From contig CM036254.1 of NCBI GenBank assembly GCA_020698575.1, positions 31,338,526 to 31,402,525 of the forward strand: a stretch of 64,000 bases of DNA. Reading direction: 5' to 3'. Source of the DNA: Bostrychus sinensis (lineage: Eukaryota > Chordata > Actinopteri > Gobiiformes > Eleotridae). Both the position numbers and the translations under genes were made by a program. Positions 22,394 to 34,220 of this stretch are shown here, piece after piece. Positions within the stretch are counted from its first letter, which is position 1. Each line of letters begins with the position of its first letter. The notes under the pieces are model-generated. The model searched no databases. It was not told the origin of the DNA and was given only the letters and a program-made list of their open reading frames with translations.

Positions 22394-25300
22394 GGTCCAG
22401 TTTTGATTAATTGTCCAGTTTTGAGAATTTTTTAAGATTAGATATAATATGTTCCGTGTTTGGCTTTCACTTGGAGCAAACTTTTAGAATGAACAGACTG
22501 TAGCTGTGCACTTTTATTTTTTAAAATAGCAGCTAGTTACCTCTCTGCATAGAAGAACGGCAGCAACGTGAACCTGTGTGCTCTTGTATGCCCCCTTCAG
22601 TGAGGCTTGCACTTTTTTTTCTGCGGTTTTATGCGATTAGCAAAACTAAATATACAACACACAAATATGAAATACATTAGCCTGACTATGGAAAATTAGA
22701 GCGCATATTGTAAGTGTCTGAAAACATTATATTGGAGACGTGAAGAGAGACAGAAACAGGCACTGGCCAATTACAAGCCTCATGTATTTGAACAGGAAAT
22801 TCAACAACTTTGACAATGAAATCATGGACATTATTGGATTCAAAAAGAAAATCAATATAAAGCACAGACCAGAGAACTAAAACTGAAAAGAATTTTATTT
22901 AATCATTATTTGTCTATTTTTTACTCTTCATGATGTCTCCCCTGATCGCATGTCCCTGGGATGGGACCCTCGTTGATAACACCTGTGCTGATCCATACAG
23001 CTCTTGCTCAAGTGACACTCAATAGATGCTGACACACAACTACACTGTTTAAAACGCAAAGAGGACTTTGTGAAGTCCAGAGCAGCTCTGGCCTCGGCCT
23101 CTCTCTGTCCTGTTTGTGTTCGGGGCCACGTGGTCATGTGACTGCTATCAGCTGTTCTGTAAATTCATCTGTCTTGGATGACCATCATCATGCTGCTTAT
23201 GTTAGCAGCTCAGAGCCAGTTGAAGATCATATCTCACACAGACTTCTGCAGAGCCTATAGAATCCATTTAGTGCCACCTCTCATAACACAGCTGCGCTCT
23301 CAGCCGCTTCAATCTGATCACACAGCTTTAAATTCCATCCACATCACAGCCTTCATGCTTCCCTGCTCCCATGACTTATGGTATATTTAGAAATACATTA
23401 TTTATCTGCGGAGTTCTACACAAAGTTCATTCTCCATTTGGTGTACCAATATTACATTTCTATTGGCACAGAAAACTAATACTGTCCTCCACTTTGGAAG
23501 CAGTTCCATCAGGCCTGAGGCTGGGATACCACAGTCACACAAAAGACAGTCTGATGTTTAAAGCTATGGCAAACGCATCAACAAAAACTTTTAAAATTGC
23601 ATGATGATTTTTTTTTTTAAACTCCTGGTGCAAAGAACATATGTTTGGTTATTCTCATATCTTTCATGATTTAGGAACTGGTTCAGCCTTAAACTGTATC
23701 TGAATGTGATTGGATAAACATACAATTAATGGTACAACAGGCAGAACTGACATCAGTGGACCTGGAACTAATCAGGAAAAAAACAAAAACAAAAAACTAA
23801 AACTAAAAACTACTGTGCTCACCAAGTAAACGGCTCTGGTCATGTTGGTGATACTTCCCCTCTGTACACTGGAGAGATGTAGTAAGTTATAAGGCCATGG
23901 TGTTGAGTGGTAACACTGGTTGCCACATACATTACAGAAATAAGGGTTATTTCAGTGTCAGCAGAGTGTGGTCCTGATCAAGTCATCGTGTCTGTTGTGC
24001 ATGCTCTGGGATTATGACTTTCATGTTAATACATGATCCTAAGGTGTCTTAATGGCTGTGTTCTCCTTCATTTTAATTTTTTAAATTTAGCAGGCTGGCA
24101 GACTAGCTGATAGGCTCAGGCTTTTAGCTAATGGGGATTCATGCAAATGATGTGTCCCAGACCAATGTCAAATCTTTATTTTCCAAAGTTAAACATGCTG
24201 GTGCCCTCTACTCCAGCACTAACTCATAAAGGACATGTTGGAGCTCCCACATGAAGCCATGCCAATTCCCAGAGCCGGCTCTGCTGAGGGCACCACGGCC
24301 CACCTCCAAAAATTACCTGTACGCCATTGGCCATAACTGAACCCGCTGCAGAATTACAGCAGCTACAGCCGGTGTCGTTTGTTCAAGGTGAATTTGAGCA
24401 CGCAGAAATGATTGTCCTAGTAGGTTTCTAAAGGGATTTAGCGCCAAGGAGAACTGGAGTCTATTGAGTGGGAACGCCGGATTTCCACATCAGCGCTGTA
24501 GGGTGAGGAGGGGTGAGGAGAGACGGGTGGGGGCTTTCAAATGTCAGGTCCACAGAGATTAACAGGCAGCGAAGAAGAGAAACTGGGCTGGATTCAACTT
24601 CTGCTTCTTTTTCTGCCACAGACTCTGTACCAGCTCAGACTGTTGGTACTCCTCAGAATCTACTGGAATGCAAATCTAATCATACCTCAAAAACATTTGA
24701 CTACTTATCCAGGTTATGGGAAATATTTCACAAGTAGTGCCACTTTGAACTGTGGTGCAAACCATCAAACGTCAGTGGCATGAATGGAGTTCAGAGCTCT
24801 GCATATGCCCAAGGTGACCCGCAGGAAGCATATACTCAGAAATCATGCACATTATGCACACAATGATATGCAGCTCATAGTTAAAAAGCCTCGAACACAG
24901 CACATAAAACATGCAGACGTATTTTACAGAGACATTAGATTTAAACTGCATCTCAGCAGCAGTTGCTCCCTACTGCTTCTCCATTCCTAACACACTTTTG
25001 TCTCCTAAGCTCGTGCACATTCTTGTACGCGGCTCCTAGTGTAAGTCCTCCCCTCCTAGCGGCACATATTTGAATATCCATACAGTGAATGAGGCAGAGG
25101 AGAGGGTGAGTGCGTTTGAGGGAGGGTTAGTGCTGAGAACAGAGAGCTCATTGTTATGCATGAAAAGTCTGGCACAGGAGCAAGGAGTGTGCAAATCAGA
25201 GCGAGAGATGGAAGAACACCAGTGGATTATCCCGGCATAAATACACTTTATATTGAAAGAAACGTTGAATGCTTGAGACATAATATTTGTCGAGACCCAG

Positions 25301-25784
25301 TAAGTAGTGTTAGTAGAGCTGAACGATACACACAAGTACACAGTCGACTCTACTTGGGCTATGAAGTACTGCACCAGCCTCTGAAGTACTGTATAGGTGA
25401 GTTCTGGAGTGGCCAGAATCCAGCTAAGCGCTTATAAACTGTCACAGATGGAATAAAATATGGTGAGGACATTGTTTTCCTAGATTAAAAAGCAGTGTGG
25501 TATAAGTAGGTGCTTTGTTTGGAAGTTTTTTTTTTTTTTCCTGGACTCAGTGATTCATTTTTCAGTGAACATTTCTACTGGGGAAAGTGAGCACTGGGCC
25601 TCTGTGTGCACACATTTATAGAGCCTTAGGTACGTACAGGACAAAGAGTGAGAGAACCTGTCCCACCTGATGATGCCATTCTGTGTCACCTGACCCTCGT
25701 CTGACTGGGGCCATTTTGTCTGTTCTCAGTAAATGTACTTTATTAATAGTTCCTAGTTTGTTGTTTGATGTTGGAAGTATAGAG
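22394..25784. other. Unassigned non-coding DNA, 3.4 kb
   Basis: No gene is supported. Overlapping frames at 24513-24783 and 25036-25437 have no recognised domains and no clear splice sites. The segment 24275-24345 begins 'cagagccggctctgctgagg', resembling a hAT-type end (compare 50464-50895), but the partner end was not found. Confidence 0.45.
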
Positions 25785-25785
25785 C

Positions 25786-26050
25786 AGGGGTCTGCAACCT
25801 ATGGCAGCTCTGTAACCTTGCTCTTGTAGCTCCCTGGGCATCTGACACCTGGTTATGTATAAGGAATAAGTACACGACTAATTCCAAGTGCCACACACAA
25901 ACACCAAGAAATAGTTACTGGATGTAACTCTCATTCTCTAGATGAGATTGTATTTAACACTGTTTAACACAATTCTTTGTCAGTTTGCAGTTATTAATGA
26001 TCAACCATTCATTATATTTTAGTTACAGCAAAGCAACTTTTGTGCATTGA
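25786..26050 (-). mobile_element. hAT element fragment, 'caggggtctgcaacc' family
   Basis: It starts with the terminus caggggtctgcaacct. The block that follows ('tgctcttgtagctccctggg', 'catctgac', 'caagaaatagttactgga') matches in reverse complement the right part of 63522-63957. Such 'gggtctgcaacc' ends belong to hAT elements. No second end is visible, so this copy is truncated. Confidence 0.55.
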
Positions 26051-26114
26051 AACTGTTTACAGATTTACATTTGGTATTTTTGGGCACAATTGGCTTTAGA
26101 TCCCAAAGATGAAT

Positions 26115-26118
26115 GCTT

Positions 26119-26154
<36 letters not shown>

Positions 26155-26200
26155 TGTATTTATTTATGTATTTATTTATTTATTTATTTATTTATTTTAC
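26115..26200. repeat. (TTTA)n microsatellite
   Basis: About twenty tetranucleotide units with two 'tatg' interruptions, lying just upstream of the TTAA-target MITE. Confidence 0.95.
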
Positions 26201-26210
26201 CTTTCTTTAA

Positions 26211-26492
26211 AGGTGCTATGAGCAATATATATATATATTTTTTTATTTCATGAAAATGACCCACACGCGTGCCAAGATATGATGTAAACAGTTGAGTTAT
26301 TAACAATTAAAAACATATTTTACAATAATGGCCAAGTTGTTTTTGTTTACATTTTTTGTTTTGGTTCTAAAACTGCATTGCTGATCGTCCAATCAGAAAA
26401 ACAGAAAGACTGGCAACCCACTGACTAATGTTTTCATTTAGACTGCAGTACTGTTTTCAAACCAGTAGGAGTGCATGCTGCTTACTGCACCT
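26211..26492. mobile_element. TTAA-target MITE, copy 2
   Basis: A 282-bp homologue of 5063-5346. TTAA lies on both sides (26207-26210, 26493-26496). Ends are aggtgctatg and the inverse of 'actgcacct', better preserved than in copy 1. An (at)n tract replaces part of the left interior near 26227-26240. Confidence 0.7.
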
Positions 26493-26554
26493 TTAACCAG
26501 GAAAGTCCCCTGAGATTCAAAATCTCTTTTGCAGGGGAGTCCTGGCCCCATGGG

Positions 26555-26668
26555 GGATGTTTTTTGGTGGGATAGGGAAACTGGAGCACCCAGAGGACAC
26601 CTACACAGACACAGGGAGAACATGCAAACTCCACACAGAAAGGGCCCACCCGGTCTGGGAAATCAAAC
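26555..26668 (-). mobile_element. SINE-like dispersed repeat fragment
   Basis: The blocks 'agggagaacatgcaaactcc', 'acacagaaagggccc' and 'caaac' are the reverse complement of a very common fish repeat region ('gtttgcatgttctccctgtg'). That region lies between the tRNA-like head and the 'gtgaatggttgtct' body seen at 27040. A poly-A run of about 26 follows at 26671. Confidence 0.6.
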
Positions 26669-26699
26669 ATGAAAAAAAAAAAAAAAAAAAAAAAAGATA

Positions 26700-27036
26700 A
26701 TGTCTGGTTTGCAAATGGACCATAGAACTATTCTGTGACTAATAATAATAATTTAAAAAAAAGTAACTGGGCTGACCAAGTGTATTAGAAAAAGGCAGAT
26801 TTACAAAGAAAGTTAGAGGTGATAAAAAAATATGACATTTTAGTCAAATTTGACAGTTCTCTTTAATTTAAATAAATGTATGCAGTTTGCTGCAGGAAAA
26901 ACAGGAAATTAAAAGACTTTTTTTCACTTTTACTTAACGGGAGTTAAAATGTGTTTATAACTTTTTCATTCAATCTGATATTATACAAAAACTAATAATG
27001 CACCAAAGTTAGTCTTCGCACTGATTATTGAGATAG
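26700..27036. other. Unassigned AT-rich DNA
   Basis: Nothing recognised beyond short A/T tracts between two repeat fragments. Confidence 0.5.
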
Positions 27037-27039
27037 GTG

Positions 27040-27245
27040 TGTTAGGCGAACTGGTGACTCTAAATTGCCCCTAGTGAATGAATGTGAGAGTGAATGGTTG
27101 TCTGTCTGTGTATGTCTCTGTGTCAGCCCTGCGACAAGCTGGCCCCTGTCCAGGGTGTACCCCACCTAAGGCCCTAAGTTGCTGGGATAGGCTCCAGTCA
27201 CATGCAACCCCTAACATGAATAAGCGGAAGAAGATGAATGAATAA
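27040..27245 (+). mobile_element. SINE-like dispersed repeat, 3' part
   Basis: The sequence runs from 'ggtgactctaaattgcccct' through 'gtgaatggttgtctgtctg', 'gtccagggtgtaccccacct', 'gctgggataggctccagt' and the tail 'ataagcggaagaagatgaat'. This is one of the most frequent dispersed repeats in teleosts. Its tRNA-like head is absent in this copy, but heads of the same kind occur at 39978-40040 and 40345-40475. Confidence 0.75.
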
Positions 27246-28095
27246 TGATTGAGTATTTTTGGATAAATATTGACCTTTTACCATTTTATTCCAGTTAAAG
27301 TTTAATAAATTGTATTCAACAAAATGCCACCATGTTAAATAAAAATATATTTCTGGATGCAACAAAGCTAGCAAATGATACCAATGGTAGTAAAGGACAA
27401 AGCGGACCAGTTACCACAAATACAGTATGGTTCCTGATGACTGCTGAGTCTTGTTCATGTTGTATTTGATATTTAGTCCACTCCTGTGAGCAGCAGTAAG
27501 AGGGAGTGGAGTGGAGGCTTGTTGTGGATTTTGATGATCTCTCTGAAGCAGTAACATTAGCCGCACAATAAGCTCTACACATGCTCCATCACCCAGCCCT
27601 CGTATAATCAGGACAATTACTTAATAATTCATAACTCCACAGCGACGACATAAAAGACTGCGCTCCATGTCAGCGTGTGGTTCTCTACCTCTGCTCTCTC
27701 ATTTTCATATCCTCCTTTATGCTTCAGACGCATCGGTTTTTTAGTGCTTTGGGATTATACTTAGTGCTTAAATATGAGTTTTATTTTTAGTGTGTAAATG
27801 TATCATGTGCCTTTTTGTCAGCAATTTTGTGATAAATGCATTCAACCAAAGCAGTAATTCAGAGCAGTTTTTCTTTTAAAACCAGCCACTGACAGCAGAC
27901 TTAACCTGAGCAAGCACGCACCTAAATGGTTCCTGCAGTTTAGTCCAGCTCTGCCTGCTCCAACCGTGTGTGAACTCGCAACGAAAGGAATGTGACTCCA
28001 GAAAATGGACTCTCTCTTTGTTTTAAGACTGATTCAGTGTTCTATAACAAGGATGGGCTTTTAAATATATATAAACCTACACTGTAAAAAGAATT
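27246..28095. other. Unassigned non-coding DNA
   Basis: No gene is supported. The 88-codon minus-strand frame at 27316-27582 lacks any recognisable feature. Confidence 0.5.
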
Positions 28096-28215
28096 GTTGC
28101 AAAAACTCTGCTTAGGATGTCCCTTGGATGCCTCCCTGGGTCCCACTGAGAGGAGGCCCCAGGAAAGACCTAGAACACTTTTGTAGGACTATGTGTCTTG
28201 ATAGTCCCAAAAGGT
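28096..28215 (+). mobile_element. LINE fragment, C-terminal coding region
   Basis: The sequence 'ggatgcctccctgggtccca' then 'gagaggaggccccaggaaag' and 'ggactatgtgtc' matches the conserved 3' coding end of a fish non-LTR retrotransposon, where the protein reads roughly GRPR-type followed by RDYV. It is short, has stops, and is not active. Confidence 0.5.
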
Positions 28216-28335
28216 TCATTTGGTCTTCTACTAGTATTATTACATACATTTTTTATAGACAGACCAATATTTTTGTATTGTACCTGTTTCATCCACTTAT
28301 TTTTCTGCAGCCTTCCTCAGAAGTGTCACGTGCAC

Positions 28336-31288
28336 GACTAAACCAGAACTAAACCAGGACTAAATTAGATCTAAACCAGGACTAAACCAGATCTAAACCA
28401 GGACTAAATCAGAACTATGCCAGGAGTAAACCAGGTCTAAACCAGGACTAAACCATATCTAAACAAGGCAAAAGCAGTACTTAACAAGATCTAAACTAGG
28501 ACTAAATTAGGACTAAACCAGATCTAAACCAGGACTAAACCAGATATAAACCAGGCAAAAAACAGGGCTAAACCAGGACTAAACCAGATCTAAACTAGGA
28601 CTAAATTAGGACTAAACCAGATCTAAACCAGGACTAAACCAGATATAAACCAGGCAAAAAACAGGGCTAAACCAGGACTAAACCAGATCTAAGCCAGGCA
28701 AAAACCAGGACTTAACCAGATCTAAACTAGGACTAAATTAGGACTAAACCAGATCTAAACCAGGACTAGCCAGATCTAAACCAGGACTAAATCAGGACTG
28801 AACCAGATCTAAACCAGGACTAAACCAGATCTAAACAAGGCAAAAACAGTACTTAACAAGATCTAAACTAGGACTAAATTAGGACTAAACCAGATCTAAA
28901 CCAGGACTAAATCAGATATAAACCAGGCAAAAACCAGGACTTAACCAGATCTAAACTAGGACTAAATTAGGACTAAACCAGATCTAAACCAGGACTAACC
29001 AGATCTAAACCAGGACTAAACCAGATATAAACTAGGCAAAAACCAGGACTTAACAAGATATAAACTAGGACTAAATTAGGACTAAACCAGATCTAAACCA
29101 GGACTAAACCAGATATAAACCAGGCAAAAACCAGGACTTAACCAGATCTAAACTAGGACTAAATTAGGACTAAACCAGATCTAAACCAGGACTAACCAGA
29201 TCTAAACCAGGACTAAACCAGATATAAACTAGGCAAAAACCAGGACTTAACAAGATATAAACTAGGACTAAATTAGGACTAAACCAGATCTAAACCAGGA
29301 CTAAACCAGATATAAACCAGGCAAAAACCAGGACTAAACCAGATCTAAACCAGGACTAACCAGATCTAAACCAGGACTAAACCAGATATAAACCAGGCCA
29401 AAAACACGGCTAAACCAGGACTAAACCAGATCTAAACTAGGCAAAAACCAGGACTTAACAAGATATAAACTAGGACTGAATTAGGACTAAACCAGATCTA
29501 AACCAGGACTAGTCAGATCTAAACCAGGACTAAACCAGATCTAAACAAGGCAAAAACAGTACTTAACAAGATCTAAACTAGGACTAAATTAGGACTAAAC
29601 CAGATCTAAACCAGGACTAAACCAGATATAAACCAGGCAAAAACCAGGACTTAACCAGATCTAAACTAGGACTAAATTAGGACTAAACCAGATCTAAACC
29701 AGGACTAGCCAGATCTAAACCAGGACTAAATCAGGACTGAACCAGATCTAAACCAGGACTAAACCAGATCTAAACAAGGCAAAAACAGTACTTAACAAGA
29801 TCTAAACTAGGACTAAATTAGGACTAAACCAGATCTAAACCAGGACTAAACCAGATATAAACCAGGCAAAAACCAGGACTTAACCAGATCTAAACTAGGA
29901 CTAAATTAGGACTAAACCAGATCTAAACCAGGACTAACCAGATCTAAACCAGGACTAAACCAGATATAAACCAGGCCAAAAACACGGCTAAACCAGGACT
30001 AAACCAGATCTAAACTAGGCAAAAACCAGGACTTAACAAGATATAAACTAGGACTGAATTAGGACTAAACCAGATCTAAACCAGGACTAGTCAGATCTAA
30101 ACCAGGACTAAACCAGATCTAAACAAGGCAAAAACAGTACTTAACAAGATCTAAACTAGGACTAAATTAGGACTAAACCAGATCTAAACCAGGACTAAAC
30201 CAGATATAAACCAGGCAAAAAACAGGGCTAAACCAGGACTAAACCAGATCTAAGCCAGGCAAAAACCAGGACTTAACAAGATATAAACTAGGACTAAATT
30301 AGGACTAAACCAGATCTAAACCAGGACTAAACCAGATATAAACCAGGCAAAAAACAGGGCTAAACCAGGACTAAACCAGATCTAAGCCAGGCAAAAATCA
30401 GAACTTAACCAGATCTAAACTAGGACTAAATTAGGACTAAACCAGATCTAAACCAGGACTAACCAGATCTAAACCAGGACTAAACCAGATATAAACCAGG
30501 CCAAAAACACGGCTAAACCAGGACTAAACCAGATCTAAACTAGGCAAAAACCAGGACTTAACAAGATATAAACTAGGACTAAATTAGGACTAAACCAGAT
30601 CTAAATCAGGACTAGCCAGATCTAAACTAGGACTAAACCAGATCTAAACAAGGCAAAAACAGTACTTAACAAGATCTAAACTAGGACTAAATTAGGACTA
30701 AACCAGATCTAAACCAGGACTAAACCAGATATAAACCAAACAAAAAACAGAGCTAAACCAGGACTAAACCAGATATAAACCAGGCAAAAACCAGGACTTA
30801 ACCAAATCTAAACTAGGACTAAATTAGGACTAAACCAGATCTAAACCAGTACTAACCAGATCTAAACCAGGACTAAACCAGATATAAACCAGGCCAAAAA
30901 CACAGCTAAACCAGGACTAAACCAGATCTACACAAGGACTAAACCAAGTCTAAACAAGGATCACACCAGGATTAAACAAGGACTAAACCAATGGCTAAAC
31001 CAGGACTGAACAACGGCCAAACCAGAGCTAAACCAGGCAAAAACCAGTACTAAACCAGGACTATATCAGGTCTAAACCAGGATTAAATAAAAAAAAAATA
31101 CTATATACCAGGACTTATTTAGGAAAAAACAGTTCTAAAAAAGGCTAAACCAGGTCTAAACAATGACAAAACTAGATCTAAACCAGGCAAAAACCAGGAA
31201 TAAACCCTAACCCTAACCAAGGACTGAACCAGGTCTAAACCAGGTCTAAGTGAGGATTAAACCAGAAAAAATACTCTAAACCAGGACT
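28336..31288. repeat. 3-kb array of 11-bp units with higher-order structure
   Basis: Almost the entire segment is made of 11-mers: gactaaaccag, atctaaaccag, gactaaattag, atataaaccag, gcaaaaaccag, gacttaaccag and close variants. They recur in a fixed order to form higher-order units of about 88-110 bp. These are in turn duplicated in larger blocks; for example the string around 'gactagccagatctaaacca' recurs about 937 bp apart, at 28765 and 29702. Many units carry the BglII site agatct. Occasional 10-mers (gactaaccag) show unit deletion. Toward the right end (31080-31288) the units decay. Confidence 0.95.
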
Positions 31289-31290
31289 TA

Positions 31291-31533
31291 CAGTGGGGCA
31301 AAAAAGTATTTAGTCAGCCACCAATTGTGCAAGTTCTCCCACTTAAAAAGATGAGAGAGGCCTGTAATTTTCATCATAGGTATACCTCAACTATGAGAGA
31401 CAAAATGAGAAAAAAAATCCAGAAAATCACATTGTCTGATTTTTAAATAATTTATTTGCAAATTATGGTGGAAAATAAGTATTTGGTCAATAACAAAAGT
31501 TCATCTCAATACCTTGTTATATACCCTTTGTTG
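31291..31533 (+). mobile_element. Tc1-like transposon end inserted in the 11-bp array
   Basis: The end cagtggggcaaaaaagtatt begins directly after TA (31289-31290). It is followed by 'tagtcagccaccaattgtgc' and 'aagttctcccacttaaaaag', the terminal inverted repeat of a known abundant fish Tc1 family. Homology ends near 'ataccctttgttg' (31533), before the transposase. The TA belongs to an array unit (gactta), so the element jumped into the minisatellite. The array does not resume on the other side. Confidence 0.8.
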
Positions 31534-31564
<31 letters not shown>

Positions 31565-31568
31565 AAAA
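31534..31568. repeat. Poly-C (21) followed by poly-A (14)
   Basis: A C run at 31534-31554 is joined directly to an A run at 31555-31568, exactly where the Tc1 homology breaks off. Such runs are prone to sequencing and assembly error, so the junction may not be real. Confidence 0.8.
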
Positions 31569-32872
31569 TGTGGGAGAACACTTGCCTTGGATTAGAAGGA
31601 AGTTGCTTTGGAGGAAATCACTTTGAAGGCAAGGCAAGGTACCTGGGCTTTGAGAAACACCCATGGTGTCTTTGAAGGAGGAGTGGACTGAAGCAACCCT
31701 TCTGTGACCAGAGCTAGCATGGTTTGTCCCCTCTGTTTGAAACACTCAATCTCCCTGTGTCCTCATCAAGTTTTCTGGAAAAGTCAGGTGTGCTTCTGAA
31801 AGTTTACAGCTGCTCTTTACCATCTGAAGTGAGTCATGGTCCAAACTAGGACTCTAGCAACCAAAGAGCAGAAGAATGCAAAGCCAGTGTGTGGGGTCTG
31901 CCTTCAGTGGAGGCCTCAGCTCACTTTACTGCAACAGTCTGTGCTATTTCCTGTCATTTGTTATTGGAACATCATAAACAGTGCATTACATGTGTGATCC
32001 TTATGAATGCACAGACTCTGTTTATATACTGTATGGTGGTGTAAGTGTGGCCTCAGCAGGGCTGTAAGGGCCCCGCTCTGGCCCCTGTCACAGCTGGAAT
32101 CTGGGGTGTGAGCAGTGATCTGCAGAGGCCCCTGGGAGCTCGCGCAGATGGGACACAGACGACATCGCGGCTTTGAAGTGAACTCTCATTAAAGAGAGAA
32201 TCACGTGTCTTTGAAGATCTCACACTAACAGAGATTTAATGACGTGGGCCATACAAAGACGAGGTTTGATGGAAATTGCCTCAAGATGCTCTGAACCTCA
32301 GCCACACCTCTGTGTTCTCTCAAACAGACACTTATCTGAGTCAAGAGTTACAGCCTCAGCTATTAAGCATAAAACATCTCCTCACATTCATATACTCTTT
32401 AGAGCACAGAGAGATGTGGCGTACTGCTCTGGGAGTCAGTGATCTCCATTTAGTGGAGTGTTTAGGATCTCTGGTGTAAGAGTGGATCAGCAGAGGGACT
32501 CTCTGCTCTGAATGTTTATACAAACATATACTTCGATGAAGTGATCCAAATGTACATTTAAATGTACATTTAAAAATCTTGTTACTTTTCACTAAATGTA
32601 ATCAGTTAATCATTTAAGAGTGCTCCCCTGCAGAGACCCGCGGTTCCAATATTGACCAATGAGTCTGTCCTTTTTGTAAACAAACAGCACATCGTAATAA
32701 TCCAGGAGCATGTCGTCGTCCGCAGGCCAGTTGACAGACTTGCTGGGACCTGGAGCAGGAAGGCTTCACATGTCCCCCGTCAATGGGCTGATGAGCTGCT
32801 GACGTAACTGGGCCACAGAAAAGAACATTTGTGCAGGTGTAAGTGCAGGTCATGCATGAGCCTGGGACAGTT
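31569..32872. other. Unassigned non-coding DNA
   Basis: No gene is supported. Frames at 32239-32592 on both strands overlap and have no recognisable features. Confidence 0.5.
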
Positions 32873-32875
32873 CAA

Positions 32876-33475
32876 ATATGGGGGTATTATTGTAGCAAAA
32901 CAATCTGTTTGTGTGTGAATAGATTTTTCTGTATTAGGATGTAGGTGTATAAAGTTTTGTGTGCATATCAAGTTTTGTGCATGCCTAATAGGATTTGTGC
33001 ATGTGTAATACGTTTGGGGGTGCGTAATATGATTTTTGTGTGTGTACAATGATTTGTGTATGTGTAATATGTTTTGTGTTTGTGCAAAATTATCTATCTG
33101 TAAGTGCAAGTTTTACAAAGCTCTAATTACACACCAACTTTTTTTTAGTGGTTTGCTTTGGTCCTGTAGGTATGCAGGAAAATTATGTGCTGTATTTCTG
33201 AGAGCAAAGTTCATTTTTTCCAACTTTTGCATTTACAGATTGATCATTTTACACATGCACAAATTGTATTATGCACACATAAATCGTAATACGCACACAC
33301 AAATCTATATATTGCATGCACAAATCTTAATACGTACACACACATCTTAATACGCACGCGCAAAACTTCATACGCACACACAAATCTTAATACGATCACA
33401 CACAAAACTTGATACTTGAACATCTTAATACCTTACATGCACAAAAATCTTTTTGCTACAATAATAGCCCCATAG
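32876..33475. mobile_element. Large palindromic element with subterminal tandem repeats, copy 2
   Basis: It begins gggggtattattgtagcaaa and ends as the inverse of that: 'ctttttgctacaataatagc', then cccc. Subterminal direct repeats of about 20-25 bp fill both arms, e.g. 'atttgtgcatgtgtaatacg' on the left and 'acgcacacacaaatctt' on the right. The centre retains 'ctctaattacacacc', 'gtggtttgctttggt' and 'cctgtaggta', also central in copy 1 (7838-8812). It is shorter because it lacks the nested inverted block of copy 1. No coding capacity is seen. Confidence 0.65.
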
Positions 33476-33701
33476 ATCTGATGAATGGTGATGAACACTA
33501 GGCCTGACCACTCAGTTTTTGTAAATAAAAGATGTGAGCCAATATGTACCATAGAGAGTGTTAACACATCTGCCTGATATAATATGAATGTAAGACATTT
33601 ACTGAAGTGGGCGATGATTTTTGGTGACTGTAAAATCTGCATCTCCCTGTAGCACATCACCAGGTGCATCAGCCCTGTCCTCTCAACAGCTGTCATGTTA
33701 A

Positions 33702-33896
33702 ATATCTGTTAGCAACAACAGGTACCAGCAGGCACAGCCAGTGTTTGAGCTGCTGCCTGCTCACATGGGCAGCACTCCCGTGTCTGTAGGAGCAGCTCAA
33801 CTGACCAAACTGAAGGAGCAGGACGAACTCAAGCAGACTGGCACCTTTAGACCGGCCGCTCGTCATGCCATGTTTATATTTACTGAGATTGGTTAG
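33702..33896 (+). CDS. Candidate coding exon or coding relic
   Basis: A 64-codon open frame between stops, with composition unlike its surroundings. It reads from a possible acceptor (ag at 33720-33721) YQQAQPVFELLPAHMGSTPV, then SVGAAQLTKLKEQDELKQTG. The second half is a charged amphipathic stretch of the kind found in real proteins. Local base composition is GC-richer than flanking DNA. The acceptor has a poor pyrimidine tract, no good donor was found, and no family was recognised. It may be an exon of an uncharacterised host gene, a pseudogene piece, or chance. Confidence 0.3.
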   Translation: MSVSNNRYQQAQPVFELLPAHMGSTPVSVGAAQLTKLKEQDELKQTGTFRPAARHAMFIFTEIG

Positions 33897-34220
33897 TTCA
33901 CAAATTCATTCAAATTGGTCTTGTCCTAATCAGAGAAATGTGTTTTTATTTGAACTGCTGCCAAGTCATAGACATTATTTACCTTTCATTCGTTGCTTAG
34001 CTCTGTTACCACAATATGTTAAAATCACCACCCATGGCCGCCCATGCCAATATGGCTCTAATGACGTAAACCAGTGCAAATTAATCGTTAGAGACTGCAC
34101 CAGCAATTTTCATGTCTACAGCATTTGGCCCATTCATTTTTACTGACCCCAACTTATTAAAGTAAGATTTGTGGTGATTTATTGATTGAATAAATCTCGG
34201 CATAAACTGTGGTCTATAAC

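Noticed and set aside
28336..31288. CRISPR-like regularity of repeats
   Set aside because: Units are directly adjacent 11-mers without unique spacers, and the context is a vertebrate genome; it is a minisatellite.
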